Source: Cycas panzhihuaensis (taxonomy: Eukaryota > Cycadophyta). From it: a DNA stretch of 64,000 nt. Under the pieces are notes generated by a model. That model did not search any database, was not told the DNA's origin, and saw nothing but the letters and a program-made list of their open reading frames with translations. Within the stretch, counting starts at the first letter, position 1; every line of letters begins with the position of its first letter. The stretch lies in the NCBI GenBank assembly GCA_023213395.1, contig CM041465.1, positions 120,659,741 to 120,723,740 of the forward strand, in the 5' to 3' direction. This document shows positions 31,224 to 42,538 of the stretch, piece after piece. Position numbers and translations under genes: made by a program.

Positions 31224-32573
31224 TTAATCAAGTTGAGCAAAATCAGTTGATGTAGACGGTCTAGCAGGTGCAGATGATGTACATGGAGTAGAAGATTGAA
31301 AGGGAAGGAAGGCCTCAACAATCTTCTTGCCTTTATCAATGGGAGGTTGCATGGATGTTGTTTGCAACTCCTTATGATCGTCTTCAGTAAAGATGACATC
31401 TCTTAAGAGATGTATTTTCTTTCCAATGGGATCATACAACTTGTAGGCTTTGCTATGAATGGCATATCCTACAAAGATGCATTTTAGATTATGCTTGTCT
31501 AATTTTGTCCTTTGCTGATCGGTTATGTGCATATAAGCAGTGCACCCAAAAGTCCTCAAATGGTTGACAGTTGGTTTTTTTCCAGACCATTCCTCCTCGG
31601 GTGTCATATCTGTGACTATTGTAGTTGGACTGCGATTGGCCACATAGGCAACTATGTGAAATGCCTCTGCCCAGTAAGCTCGAGTGAGTCCTTGTGTATG
31701 CATCATTGCTTTGGCTTTATTAGCCAAAGTTCTGTTCATTCTTTCAGAGACTCCATTTTGTTGAGGAGTGTGAGGAATAGTCAGCTGTCTCTGAATGCCA
31801 TTATCGTTGCAGAATTTGGTGAATTCATTTGAAGTAAATTCACTTCCATTGTCTGTCCGTAATGTTTTGATAGAGTGGCCAGACTTGTTTTTCACTTCAA
31901 GCTTGAATTCTTTGAACTTGGAAAATGCTTCAGATTTGTGTTTGATGAAGTATACCCAGACTTTATGAGAAAAGTTATCAATGAAGGAGATGTAGTACAA
32001 AGCTCCTCCAAAAGATGCGGTGGACATAGGTCCACACAAATCCAAGTGTACCAGCTGCAAAGGATGTGATGCATGCCATGCTTTGCCTTTAGGGAAAGGC
32101 AAGCGATGCTGAGTCCCCATTATGCACGCTTTGCAAAGACATTTTGTGCCATAGATCTTTATGAGCCCATGTACCATGTTTTTGTTGATCATCTGCTTGA
32201 GATTGTCTAAGCTCAAATGGCCTAGACATTGATGCCAAAGTTGCATCTTGGACAAGTATGGAGTGACAATTGAACTAGAGTAAGCAGAATCGAGTGTTAT
32301 ATTATTTGCATCCAATTTGTAGAGGCCTTGATCCTCATATCCAATAGCTACTACTTGGTCATCTTTGTCACTTATTACACATTTCCCATTTCTGAACAAG
32401 ACGCTCATCTGTTGTTTGTCCAATTTGCTAACAAATAGCAAGTTCTTGTCCATGGAAGGTATGAAGTAGGCATTGCCATCGGGAAATGAAGAGGAAGGAT
32501 TTGAAGAAGAGTGAAATGGAGCTATTGTGCCTATTCCAGAAATCTTAACAGATTGATTGTTGCCAAAGGTCAC
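31224..32573 (-). pseudogene. Element B protease C-terminus, integrase and linker
   Basis: 449 open codons, one of the longest frames in the window. MTFGNNQSVKISGIGTIAPF and IPSMDKNLLFVSKLDKQQ close the protease. Integrase: LWHQCLGHLSLDN and CLCKACIMGTQHRLPF (zinc end), VHLDLCGPMSTASFGGALYY, FIDNFSHKVWVYFIK (second D of F-I-D-D read N), TLRTDNGSEFTSNEFTKFC, HTPQQNGVSERMNRTLA with the catalytic glutamate, then WSGKKPTVNHLRTFGC and [20 protein letters not shown] Ser/Pro-rich linker follows. The D-D-E acids of the core (D in HLDLCG, D in RTDNG, E in VSERM) are all readable. Confidence 0.9.
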
Positions 32574-33025
32574 TTATTGACCTTTACCTTCCTTGATGTC
32601 GATAAGGAGTTCTTCACTTCCAGTCATGTGTTGCGAAGCTCCATAATCAATAATCCAAGTTTCATCAACCTTAGATGTTTGATATGCACAAAACAGTTTG
32701 TCTTCATCTGCAAACTGATTGAAGTGGCGTTGATTGCCACCTCTAAAACCCCCCCTTCCTCTTTGACCTCCTTGATAGGCACCTCGATTTGGTTGAGGGG
32801 TTCTTTGCTACTATTCTTTGGAATCTTTGTTGGTATTCTTGGCGTGGGCTGTCATCCTTGATTTGGTTGGCGTGGTTGCTGTTGCTGTTGACGTAGATCC
32901 ACTTGTTTCTTCCTACAATCATGTGCTATGTGGCTAGGTTTGACACAATAATGACACACAACATTGGTCTTTGAAGAACTAATGTTTATGTTCCCAAATT
33001 GCTTTGAGAGTGCAGGTTTGGGGTT
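32574..33025 (-). pseudogene. Element B nucleocapsid and protease N-terminus
   Basis: Continues gag with shifts and stops through a basic, Arg/Gly-rich stretch (GGQRGRGGFRGGNQRHFNQF) to TWIIDYGASQHMTGSEELL. The protease active site is D-Y-G instead of D-S-G, a change expected to abolish activity. A stop lies just before the frame beginning at 32573. Confidence 0.82.
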
Positions 33026-33694
33026 CTACTTGGCCTTTGATTTGGCCGTGAATGCACCTGATGTAGATGGTTCCTCCTCATTATCTTTGGTGTAGATTTG
33101 TTCTTCTTGAAGCAATAAACTTTCAAATTCATTGAATGACATTCTTTTGAGAGAACCATCTCTTGTAGTAGACAATATAAAATCGTTGTAGTCCTTTGGC
33201 AAAGCTTTGGTGATAGATGTTATAAGTTCATCTCTTGTTGCTAGACTACCTAGTGTATTCAACTCATTATATACCTCCTTGATGGAGGATAGAAAAGCCG
33301 ACATAGGCTTGACAAACTTTACAGAATACAACTTGGCTTTTACCATTAAAATGCGAGCTTCATCTCGCCTTTCATACAAAGAGGACAAAATGTCCCAAGC
33401 TTCCTTAGAAGTTTTTGCACAAGCAATGTTTTGATCCACATGTACATCAACAATCATATGAAGGAATGCCAAAGTGATTTCATCTTTGGCTTCCCAAGTA
33501 GCAAAAAAAGCATCATTAGGTTGAACAGTTACATTGCCATTGACAACGGGTACAAGTTGGGGTATCCTTTCAGAAACATAACCCCAAAATTCATTCATGA
33601 TCAACAGATTCTGAGTGATCCGCTTCCATTCTTGATAGTTATCTTGACCTGTTAATCTAATGGTGCATGCATTAAGCATGTTAATAGCAGCCGT
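33026..33694 (-). pseudogene. Element B gag with lost start codon
   Basis: Aligned with A and C the start should be MAAINMLNACTIRLTGQDNY, but the first codon is ACG (33692-33694), so translation could begin only at the internal Met at 33679. The capsid layout is otherwise intact: NYQEWKRITQNLLIMNEFWG, EAWDILSSLYERRDEAR, FNEFESLLLQEEQIYTKDNE. A stop follows at the QPK-rich segment before the knuckle. Confidence 0.88.
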
Positions 33695-36164
33695 GTTTTA
33701 GTTGTAAGGCTTGAAGCTAGCAGATAACTTGGAAACTCAAAGCTTTCATCGCTTAAGTTCTACCTTCTAATGAAACCAACAATTCTGATCTTACTAGAAG
33801 ATCCAACAATTGAATGGAATGATGAGGGGTGGAGGACTAGGCTATGGAGTTGGTCCAACCCTGATCCATAGAGGAGATCCAACAGTTGGCCAAGTTAAAT
33901 CTAGGACAAGGCAGGTAAGGTTGATCTGCATGGACGTACCATGCTTTCCCTAAGATTCACAGCCCCAATAACACCCTTTTCGAACCTCCTTTCTCTCAAG
34001 CAACCTTAATTGTCGTGCATTAATCGTACGGTCGGTTGGTCCCCTAGGGAATGCACCAAACTTAAGGTTATTTTAGAGGCAAGGTTTGAACCTTTTTCGG
34101 GCCTCTCCAACAAGATTTTTAAAGTCATTTTTTTAGAAGGTTAAAGTGAACTTAAGATTTATTTTACTTGGATGATGTACTTATGAAAGTGCTTGATTAA
34201 GCTTACAATGAAAGAAGCTTAAAAAAGAAGCAAGCTAGTACATCAAATGAACACTTAAAGTGTTGTTTACAATGAACACTTAATGAAGTGAGAGTGCTTA
34301 TGCAAATCCAAGTAAAGAAAAATGCTTGAATACAATGAGTTTTGCAAGAAAAAAATACTTTGAAAAGATGCTAAGTACTCAAAAAAGCAAAGCAAAACCT
34401 TGTGATGAAAGCACAAGTGGGTTCCTTTTAATGCTCGAAAGTGAAGAGAAGAAGACCACTTGCCAAAGAACACCAAGCACCAAGTGTTAGGACTTTAAAT
34501 AGTCCCAACAATCAATAGAAAATGAGTGATTTTATTAAGAAACAAGTCTTCTTGAGCCCTTTTTGAGACTAAGGGAAGTAGGTCACCATGCAAGGTGCCT
34601 TAGAAAAAATGTTGAAACAATGATGAGGATCACTTTAACAAGGTCACAACACTTAAAAATCATTTCTTTCAATGGCTTTTAACACTTGCAAACATGAAAT
34701 AAGTGCTAAATAAGGCAAAAAAATGTCAAAAAACAAACGCTGAAATTTAACATTTTTTTGCAAATTTGAACAGTAAGAACACCATGCAGGGAGCCTTTGA
34801 AAATGCTTAAACAAGAGTATTTTTAAGTCTTCAAAGAAGTGAGTTTGAGTTAATATTGGTGATTTAATGAGATCACTCAATACTTAGAAGATTTTTAGCT
34901 CCAAAAAGTGAAAAAAGTTGATTTTTTTCTTAAGAGAATTAAGCCAAAAAAAGTCTTGAATGACAAAAAAAGGCTTAAAAGGAAGAAAAAAATATAACTT
35001 TTTTAATGAAGAATTATTGAAAAAGACTTGATTAAGTCCTTTTGTCAGCAAGTGAAATCACAACAGTTAAGGGATTAACAAATCACTAGGAAAAAACTTG
35101 AAATTAATTAAAAAAAGTGATTTTAGTGATTTCAAAGTGACTTAGGATAAGTAAACTTCATCAAAAAGTAATATTCTGAAGAATATTCCTAAATGTATAT
35201 TATAAAGTTTAAGACATAAAAGTTTGAAGTGAAATTTTTTGAAAAGACGATGAGCCGCAAAGTCACGGCGCAGGCTGTGCGACTTCGTGATCACGCAAAG
35301 CGTGAGATCTCCTCGCAAGAGGGACGGATGGAGACGGAACTTCAGGAGAAGGGTCGTAGTACCTGTACAGTGCTCCAAGTGAAGTTTCACAAGCTGAAAA
35401 TGCTTATTGAGAGAGAACGGAACAACAGAGCCAAACAGAGGGCGCCCCTGTTAATGGGAAAGAATGGCAGCCGTACGGCTGTCTAGGGTTCGAAACCCTC
35501 AGACTACTCACTGAGTTCCTTCTTTGGAGTCTGTTACAGTTGCATGTAGGGTCAGAACGTGGACAACCAGCCTAGATTGAAGAAAATGAGTGAAAAAACT
35601 CTGTTTTTGATGAAAAAATCACTGGAAATGTTGAAAAAAATGACTTAGCTCTGCTAAGACACATCTCATAACAGTTGCAGATTACAAATCTGAGCTTGAG
35701 AGCTAATTTGTAGCAAAAAACAAGCTTAATACAAACAACACTAAGGGTTTGGAGTTCCTTAGTGGGGTTTGAGGGCTGAAAGTGGCCCAAAAATAGACCA
35801 CAGCCTGCAAAAGATCAGTAGCTTGAAACAAACTTCATTAATGGTTTCAGAAAATTGCATAATATGCCAGCACCTGAACTATAAGAAGAATCAGCTTAAA
35901 AAGTTTGATTTTTAGTGAAAAATCATGAAAAAACGTGAGTACTTTTGCTCAAAACCTTGAAGGTGATCCGAAAAAAAATTTCAGATCTGAATATAGAGTG
36001 CTCCAGCCTTTAAAATACTCCATGACTTGAACACCGCAAGAAATGGTCTTCAAACAAACCTTGGATCGCCTCCAGAGGGCGAAGGTCGTCACCAAGGGTT
36101 TGTAGGCCTTCTTTGAATCTCCTTGAGCAGCAACAAACAGAACAGAGGGAACTAGTCTCCTCTT
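33695..36164 (-). other. Untranslated leader of element B
   Basis: About 2.5 kb. Blocks shared with C include the paired inverted segments about the CCAACAATTG region near 33800, the GGTTCGAAAAGG-type block near 33980 and the hairpin-like motif at 34581-34599 and 34777-34795. No long frame in sense. Plus-strand frames here have no recognised domain. Confidence 0.6.
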
Positions 36165-36176
36165 GCTCTGATACCA
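36165..36176 (-). other. Primer-binding site of element B
   Basis: TGGTATCAGAGC in sense, exact initiator-Met type, two bases from the LTR. Confidence 0.92.
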
Positions 36177-36178
36177 AA

Positions 36179-36732
36179 TGTGAAAAGGGGCCTAATGGCC
36201 TCACAGTCCCAAGATCTAGAAGCTAGGTTCACTCTAGTTCTAGAAAGCACAAATGCTAACAAGTATGGCACTCTCAAGATAAAAAGCATAAGCAAGACAA
36301 AGCATAAAATGAAGGAGCAAGAGAATGATACCAAATGTGTGGGGTTGGAATTGGTCCAACCTCCAAATGAATAAGCAGTTTGATTAGCAAACTGACAGCA
36401 TAACAATACAGCTCCAACTCTCTTATGAGACAATGAGGAGAGGTCTCATTATATAGAGTGAAATGAGAGACCTAAGGCATTGGATGTTTGACAAGTGTCA
36501 AACATCCAAGGTACATGCCTTGCATGTCGGACATGTGTCCTTTTGGGGCTCTCATGTGAGCAAAAGTGCATGGGGGTCCATCTGACCCTTTAGTGACAAC
36601 GTTGTGTCACTAAAAAGAATGTGGGTGTGCACTTTATCACATAAGTGATAAGTCACCCCTAAAGTACAAAAGTACAAATATTACATGAAAAATAAAGTAC
36701 ATAATCTTAACATGTAAACATAAGGTTTAACA
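36179..36732 (-). repeat. 5' LTR of element B
   Basis: 554 bp, partner of 29057-29608; contains the 14-bp-arm dyad at 36480-36509. Transcription of B would start here and run leftward. Confidence 0.93.
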
Positions 36733-36737
36733 ATAAG
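36733..36737. repeat. Target-site duplication of element B, right copy (ATAAG)
   Basis: Exact match to 29052-29056; element D gag resumes immediately after. Confidence 0.9.
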
Positions 36738-37384
36738 TTGGCCAAGTTCTAGCCAAAACATGGAGCTCACAATGTTGAAGAAACTTATAAAGAATCCTTT
36801 AGTGGTGCAAGTTTTGTACAAGCACACTTTCAAAGAAATGAGGGATCTTCAACATCAAATGCCATTGACTAACCAAAGAGATACTTTGAAGCTCGATGTT
36901 GATATATCACTTGTGAATTCCCTTCACCAATGCCAAGCCCTATTGGAATTGCAAATAGTGTGGCTTCAATCGATGGACAATGGATCATGGACATAGGAGC
37001 AACTCAACATATGATGTGTAATCATAGTCTATATCAAACATTGACTCAAATGTTCAAGGAGTTGTTCACATGGCTGATAAATCACAACAACCTATTGAAG
37101 GAATTGGCAACGTTCGACTAAAACTCCAAAGCTTAAAAGATTTTACATTTCTTGATGTCTTATACATACCCAATCTAAAACAAAACCTACTCTCTTTATC
37201 CACACTTGTCTCTCATGGATTTAATCTAAGTGTAACTGTAAATGACCAGACTCTCCAGGTCATTCACCCTCCAACTAATCAAGTGGTCTTGACTGGACAT
37301 CTCTCTGGCAAACTCTTTTGACAGAATGGCTCTCCAACTTTTAAAGCCCATTATGCCCAAAGCCCTTGTGCAGATGAAGAATTT
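36738..37384 (+). pseudogene. Element D gag end and protease
   Basis: After B, gag continues through stops to the protease: SIDGQWIMDIGATQHMMCNH, with D-I-G in place of D-S-G, then ADKSQQPIEGIGNVRLKLQS, FLDVLYIPNLKQNLLSLSTL and NQVVLTGHLSGKLF. The protease fold signature is clear but the active-site triplet is altered. Two frames are used. Confidence 0.8.
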
Positions 37385-38841
37385 GCATTTAATTCCATCT
37401 TAACCCATCCAACGTTATCACCCGAAGCTCTTTGGCATACTCGCATGGCCCATGTTCACATTGATAGACTTAGATATCTTTCTAACACTCTTCCAAATCT
37501 TCCAAAGTTCTTCTCTAAGCCCTTTAAATGTGAAGCTTGTATCATTGCCAAATCTCATCGACAACCCTTTCCCAAAAGTCAGTGGAAATCGAGCCATCCA
37601 TTACAATTGGTACACTTTGATCTGTGCGGACCAATGCCCGTTCCTTCACTGAAGAGCAAGTTATATTACATCTCTTTCATTGATGATTTCACTAGAAAAG
37701 TATGGGTAGCTTTTCTACACAAGAAAGATGAAGCCTTTCGTGTATTCAAAGAATTCAAAGCCCGCACTGAAAAAGAGTCGGGTTATCAACTCAAATGTCT
37801 TCGAACTGATAATGGTGGCAAATATACCTTACATGAGTTTGAAAGCTACCTTCGAGACAAGGGCATCGAGCATCAAACAATAGTACCAGCTACCCCACAA
37901 CAAAATGGAGTTGTTGAGCGCATGAATGGGACAATCATGAACACGGCTCGGGCTATGTTGGTATACAAAAATGTACCTACCTACCTATGGGCCAAAGCAA
38001 TCTAGACAGCTGTTTATTGTATCAATGCTGTTAGCCCATCAAAGGAAAGACAATCACCTAATGAAAAGTGGTCAGGACATGCCCCCATTATTCACTACTT
38101 CAAAATTTTTAGCTCTACATGCTATGCCCACATTCTGCATGTAGATCGAAATAAACTCTAGCCAAGGGCACTTAAAGGCATCTTTGTTGGATACCCTATG
38201 GATAAGAAAGGGTATAAGGTCTTTATACCTTCACAACGAAAAATCATCATTACCAGAGATATCGTTTTTGTGGAGACAGAGGATCAGTTGCTTAGATTGG
38301 ACTCTAAAATACCCTCACGCCGTTATAATAATGTTATCAAGTATGATGTTCAGATTCCAAAATTTTGGGGGGTAGGGGGCAGACATAAATTATTCCAAAT
38401 ATTGGAAGCTGATAATAGAGCCTCAAAGGATACAAGTTGTGACTCTGAATCGATGAGTGCACATCCAACACCATCCTTTGAAGATAGCAGAGTTGACAAA
38501 GGCAAAATAGTGGTAGAAGGACCATCTTCCTCAAGCACATCGACATCCTCCTCACAAAATGATCATTTCAATGAACAAGATAAGAACCAAGAAGTTGAGG
38601 AAATGAGGACCTCATTCCTAACTCAAGGATCTCGAGAAGCCCGCCAGCTCAACAAGGACATACGACCAGATGAGCTGGGCAAAACTGGCATTCGAGGTGC
38701 CCATAGGGCAAGGATGCAGGAATCATTATATACTGAGCTTGAACTGACAGAACTGCATCTTACTTTTAATAAAGAGCCCCTAACATACCAAGAAGCTGTA
38801 AAACATACAGTTTGGAGAAATGCCATAAACGATGAGTACTA
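37385..38841 (+). pseudogene. Element D integrase and linker
   Basis: Zinc end ALWHTRMAHVHIDRLRYLSN and CEACIIAKSHRQPFPKSQ; core VHFDLCGPMPVPSLKSKLYY, FIDDFTRKVWVAFL, CLRTDNGGKYTLHEFESYLR, ATPQQNGVVERMNGTIMNTA with the D, D and E positions present. A stop after WAKAI breaks the frame at 38005. The rest (YPMDKKGYKVFIPSQRKIII) and the acidic linker continue open from 38198 to 38842. Confidence 0.88.
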
Positions 38842-40276
38842 ATCTCCTATCAAGAACAGTACATGGGAGCTCGTTGATCTACCACTTGGCAAAAAGGTAG
38901 TTCAAAATAAATGGGTGTTCAAGAACAAATATAGATTAGATGGCACCCTTGAAAAACACAAGGCGAGGTTGGTAGTTAAAGGATTCACACAAAGGGAAGG
39001 CATCAACTACACTGAAGTCTTTGCACCTATAAGCAAGTGGCCTACAATTAGAACTTTTGTGGCCTTGGCTGCTCAACAGGATTGGAAAATCCACCAATTT
39101 GATATTAAGACTTCGTTTCTCAATGGAGATCTTGAAGAAGCAATTTACATGGCTCAGCCAAAAGGATATGAGATCGAAGGTCAAGAGCATATGGTTTGCA
39201 GGCTCAGAAAGTCCTTGTACAGCCTTAAACAAGCCCCTCGTGCTTGGTTTGCCAAGTTGTTTGAAAGAATGAGGCAACTTGGATACGGGGTTTGTGAATA
39301 CCAAGATATTGATGCAACATTGTTCATCAAATGCCATAAGGATAAAGTCACTTATCTCATAACCTTTGTGGATAACATGCTAGTAACGGGTAATAGTGAA
39401 CAGGCAATAAGTCAGCTGAAAAAGGACATTGGCAAAACATTTAAATTGTCTGACCTCGGTTTGATGAAATATTACTTGGGAATTGAAGTAACACAAAAGA
39501 ATGGAAAAATTTTCCTCTTCCAAGAAAAATACATCAACTATCTTCTAACCAAGTTTCAGTTAGAAAATGCTCGACTAGTGGCATTACCTATGGACCCTAA
39601 TACCAAACTCTTAGCTGATGGTGACACTAAGGAGGCAGACGCAACACTCTACCGGAAACTTGTAGGTAGTTTCATCTACACTACCAATATAAGGCCAGAT
39701 ATTGCATACTCTGTTGACATTCTTGCACGATTTATGACAAATCCTAAGCAGAATCATTGGCAGGTTGCAGTTCAAGTGTTAAAATACCTAAAGACAACTA
39801 GAAAATTTGGTCTTTTGTATGAACCTAATAATGAATTTAAGCTTTCTGCATACATAGACTCAGACTTTGCAAGAGATAAAGATACAGGAAGATCTATGTC
39901 TGGGTATGTAACGTTTCTTAGAATAGCACCAATATCATGGAGATCCAGACGGTAGAAGATAATTGCAGATTCAACTACTGAAGCTGAATATATTGCTGCT
40001 TTTTAGACCAGTAAGGAGGTGATATGGCTGAGAAAATTATTGGAAACATTGAATATCACCCAAACAAGTGCTACGAGTCTTCATGTGGATAATCATTCAA
40101 CAATCTGCATGGTGAAAAATCTTGTATTTCACGATCGTACCAAACACATAAGTACGAAAGTCCACATGATTAGAGAACTTGTTCATGACGACACAATTCA
40201 ACTAGAATACTACCCCACAACAGATCAAGTCGTCGACATCTTCACCAAACTGCTATCAGAGGTTAAGTTTGAATAG
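38842..40276 (+). pseudogene. Element D RT and RNase H
   Basis: 346 open codons from 38915: [59 protein letters not shown], then LITFVDNMLVTGNSEQA where the usual Y-V-D-D reads F-V-D-N, so the second catalytic aspartate is lost. LSDLGLMKYYLGIEVTQK and RKLVGSFIYTTNIRPDIAYS follow. RNase H: YIDSDFARDKDTGRSMSGYV, a stop at 39955, then STTEAEYIAAF, LHVDNHSTICMVKNLVFH and HISTKVHMIREL. Except for a few stops the frame is well kept. Confidence 0.88.
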
Positions 40277-40360
40277 TTCCAAAGGCAGTTCGGCCTTAGG
40301 GCCTCCATCTTCGACTGATCAAAAAAGATGGCGACAGAATCATCATACTCTATTCTCTTC

Positions 40361-40510
40361 GTGAAAACCCCTTGTGGGCGCAGAAGAATAAGAGTAAGTC
40401 TCTGCTCTATCCTATTTGTGAAAACCCCATGTGGGCACGGAAGGATAAGGGTTGTACTAGTTTTGGAAAATCGGAACCTGTGAAAGCCCAAAAGGGCATA
40501 GGGGATGACC
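40361..40510 (+). repeat. Hairpin-forming tandem repeats in the 3' region of D
   Basis: Three imperfect units start at 40361, 40418 and 40480: GTGAAAACCCCTTGTGGGCG, GTGAAAACCCCATGTGGGCA, GTGAAAGCCCAAAAGGGCA. Each can pair CCC(C) with GGG(C) around a 4-base loop. A looser fourth CCC/GGG pairing occurs near 40650. Confidence 0.65.
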
Positions 40511-40754
40511 AAACGATATATGGAGACTTAGCAAATTAAGCTGCACATTTAAGCCGCTTGGCTATCAGGCTACATCAAAGAGCCACCTTAGCCATTTTGA
40601 TTTATAAAAAGGGCTATAGATCTTAGAAAGTTCGTGGGTTTTTATTCGCCATGAGGGTTTTCCCACAAAAGTGTCATTTAGAATTTTAATGTAATAATGA
40701 GGCTCAAATGAAGACCTCATAGAATAGATTTTCTCAAAATGACCTTCCACCATT

Positions 40755-40765
40755 AAGAGGGGGAT
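40755..40765 (+). other. Polypurine tract of element D
   Basis: AAGAGGGGGAT directly before the 3' LTR. Confidence 0.85.
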
Positions 40766-41076
40766 TGAAAGAGGTTAATGTATCAAGGTCATTTGTGTAG
40801 ATTAATTAAGTGACTTTAAGATATATTATTAGCATTAGTCTCTTAGTGAAATGCACTTTATGTGCATTTGGATGTAATTTCGGGTTTATGTCATTAGGCG
40901 GGAAAATCCTAAGCCTAATGCTCACCTTCAATAATAAAAGGTGAAATCTTAAGGAGGGAGTCATTATTCATTCTCACCTCCAAGCTTGCTCTCATATCTT
41001 GTTTCATCTCTTTTTCATTCTCCATTGCCACTGTGTGCATGTGAGTGATTTATTCCCTAGATCCATCCTTCCTTCA
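40766..41076 (+). repeat. 3' LTR of element D
   Basis: 311 bp, partner of 25906-26215. Confidence 0.92.
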
Positions 41077-41081
41077 AACAA
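41077..41081. repeat. Target-site duplication of element D, right copy (AACAA)
   Basis: Four of five bases match GACAA at 25901-25905. Confidence 0.7.
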
Positions 41082-41982
41082 TTCAAGCTAAATTTGAGTA
41101 GTTCATTCCAGATTCGATGATGTCAGTGTCTAAAGTGCATCTGTATAGTTGCACAGTTATTATGATTGTAATTAATAAATGATTAACTATAATCAGAGTG
41201 AAAAGGTACTTTGTTAAGAAAGGGAACAATTGTAACCATGAGTCACAACCATTCCCCAAAAGGCCTGAAAATGGATATTTATTGGTCATTTTTCCACATT
41301 TTGATGTGAGAGTTGAGTTATTTGATCTAGAGTCATCTTTCCTAATGTCATAGACTAATATGATCATTTTCCATGATGTGAAGACATTGTACAAAGTGAT
41401 ATTGTTTAATGAAATCAGAGTTATGTGGAAAACATTGTGAAATTGTGTAATGCATTCTTTCCAACACAATTGATAGAACGAAAAACATGCAATTGTATAA
41501 TGTTTAATGTTAATGATATTGGACCCACACACAAACCCAACCACCAAATACATTGAGAGATGTGATTATGTACACATATCTATGTAAACATCCTATTGGA
41601 TGATGTAAAGGCTTAAAAGAAATAATAGACTACTCATTAGGTGACTATTGATATAAATATGTATGCACACCACTTAAGAACTTGAGAAAGCTCTTTTGAC
41701 ATAGAGATGTACTTATTCTGATATCAAAGAGGAGTTCCAAACTCCACCTTCTTCTATGATTTTTCCCACACTGGGTTTTCTAGATATAAATCTGTTGTCT
41801 CTCTTGTGGTGAATGCTTATTGCATGTTTGATCTGTCATTTATTTCATGATTCATGTTTATTGCTTTATATGTGTACATTTCTCATGATATCATTCATTC
41901 ATTATGCATACTTGATATATTCTCACTACGTATATTCACTACATCACAACATGATATCAAACTTAAATTCTAAATTCTAACA
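41082..41982 (+). repeat. Presumed LTR of element L, 3' portion
   Basis: Ends ATTCTAACA, followed at once by a perfect primer-binding site, so an LTR ends at 41982. Its start is not seen; it may lie left of element D (about 25671), which would make it over 1.1 kb. Part of it (41263-41390) resembles the insertion at 11799-11908. Confidence 0.45.
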
Positions 41983-41994
41983 TGGTATCAGAGC
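41983..41994 (+). other. Primer-binding site of element L
   Basis: TGGTATCAGAGC, exact initiator-Met type. Confidence 0.8.
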
Positions 41995-42538
41995 CATGTT
42001 ATGAAAGATCTTGTGTAAGTAGGAAGAAAGCTTATACAGAATGCCAGTGACAAAGCCAGTATATGAACCAATACAAGAGCCATTTATGAGGTGAATTGTG
42101 AAGCCAAAATTCTGATTATGCCAGTAACATATGACTGTTATTCTTGGGTTAAAAGAAGTTAATGAAAATGATAGAAGCAACGTATAGGAGATGAAGGCAC
42201 ATACAGATGAAACCACATGATAAAACAATAATATTAATGGTATGTTAATTTTTAAATTTATGTGGACAATTATTTACGCATATGGATCCATATTCTCAAG
42301 ACATATAGGTTCGAAACAAGTCCACCAAATATGATGTGAGAGTAATTATTGCCAATTGAGATCGCCAATGCAAATTGACCCCTTGCAGGTGTGATTGAGG
42401 TTCTGTGAAACTGGTCACTTTGTTTAACCTCACAACTGGCAACCAATGAAAACAACAAATGCAAGACAATACTCAGTTAATATGTGAAACAAGTCGCAGG
42501 CTATATAATATGATAAGCAGGAAACTAATGTTAAAACC
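41995..42538 (+). other. Leader remnant of element L
   Basis: No coding frame recognised. It is cut by an H-family LTR at 42539. Confidence 0.4.

Larger units (their letters stand above)
29057..36732 (-). mobile_element. Ty1/copia element B
   Basis: Complete 7.7-kb minus-strand element with LTRs 29057-29608 and 36179-36732 (about 15 differences by eye), polypurine tract, RNase H, RT, integrase, protease, gag, 2.5-kb leader and primer site. Same family as A and C. Inactive: gag ATG lost, protease motif altered and several stops. Confidence 0.95.
25906..41076 (+). mobile_element. Ty1/copia element D, carrying nested element B
   Basis: Plus strand, about 7.5 kb without B. LTRs 25906-26215 and 40766-41076, primer site, long leader, gag, protease, integrase, RT, RNase H, a 3' hairpin-repeat region and polypurine tract. 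The LTRs differ by roughly 18-19 positions of 310 by eye, more than those of B, which fits B having inserted into D later. Confidence 0.93.

Noticed and set aside
35229-35486. 85-codon plus-strand frame (MKFFEKTMSRKVTAQ...)
   Set aside because: It lies in the leader of B on the antisense strand, has no recognised motif, and no equivalent was noticed in A or C.
41083-41553. 156-codon minus-strand frame with hydrophobic stretches
   Set aside because: It lies in the presumed LTR of L; the frame looks like chance in AT-rich DNA, with no signal or domain.
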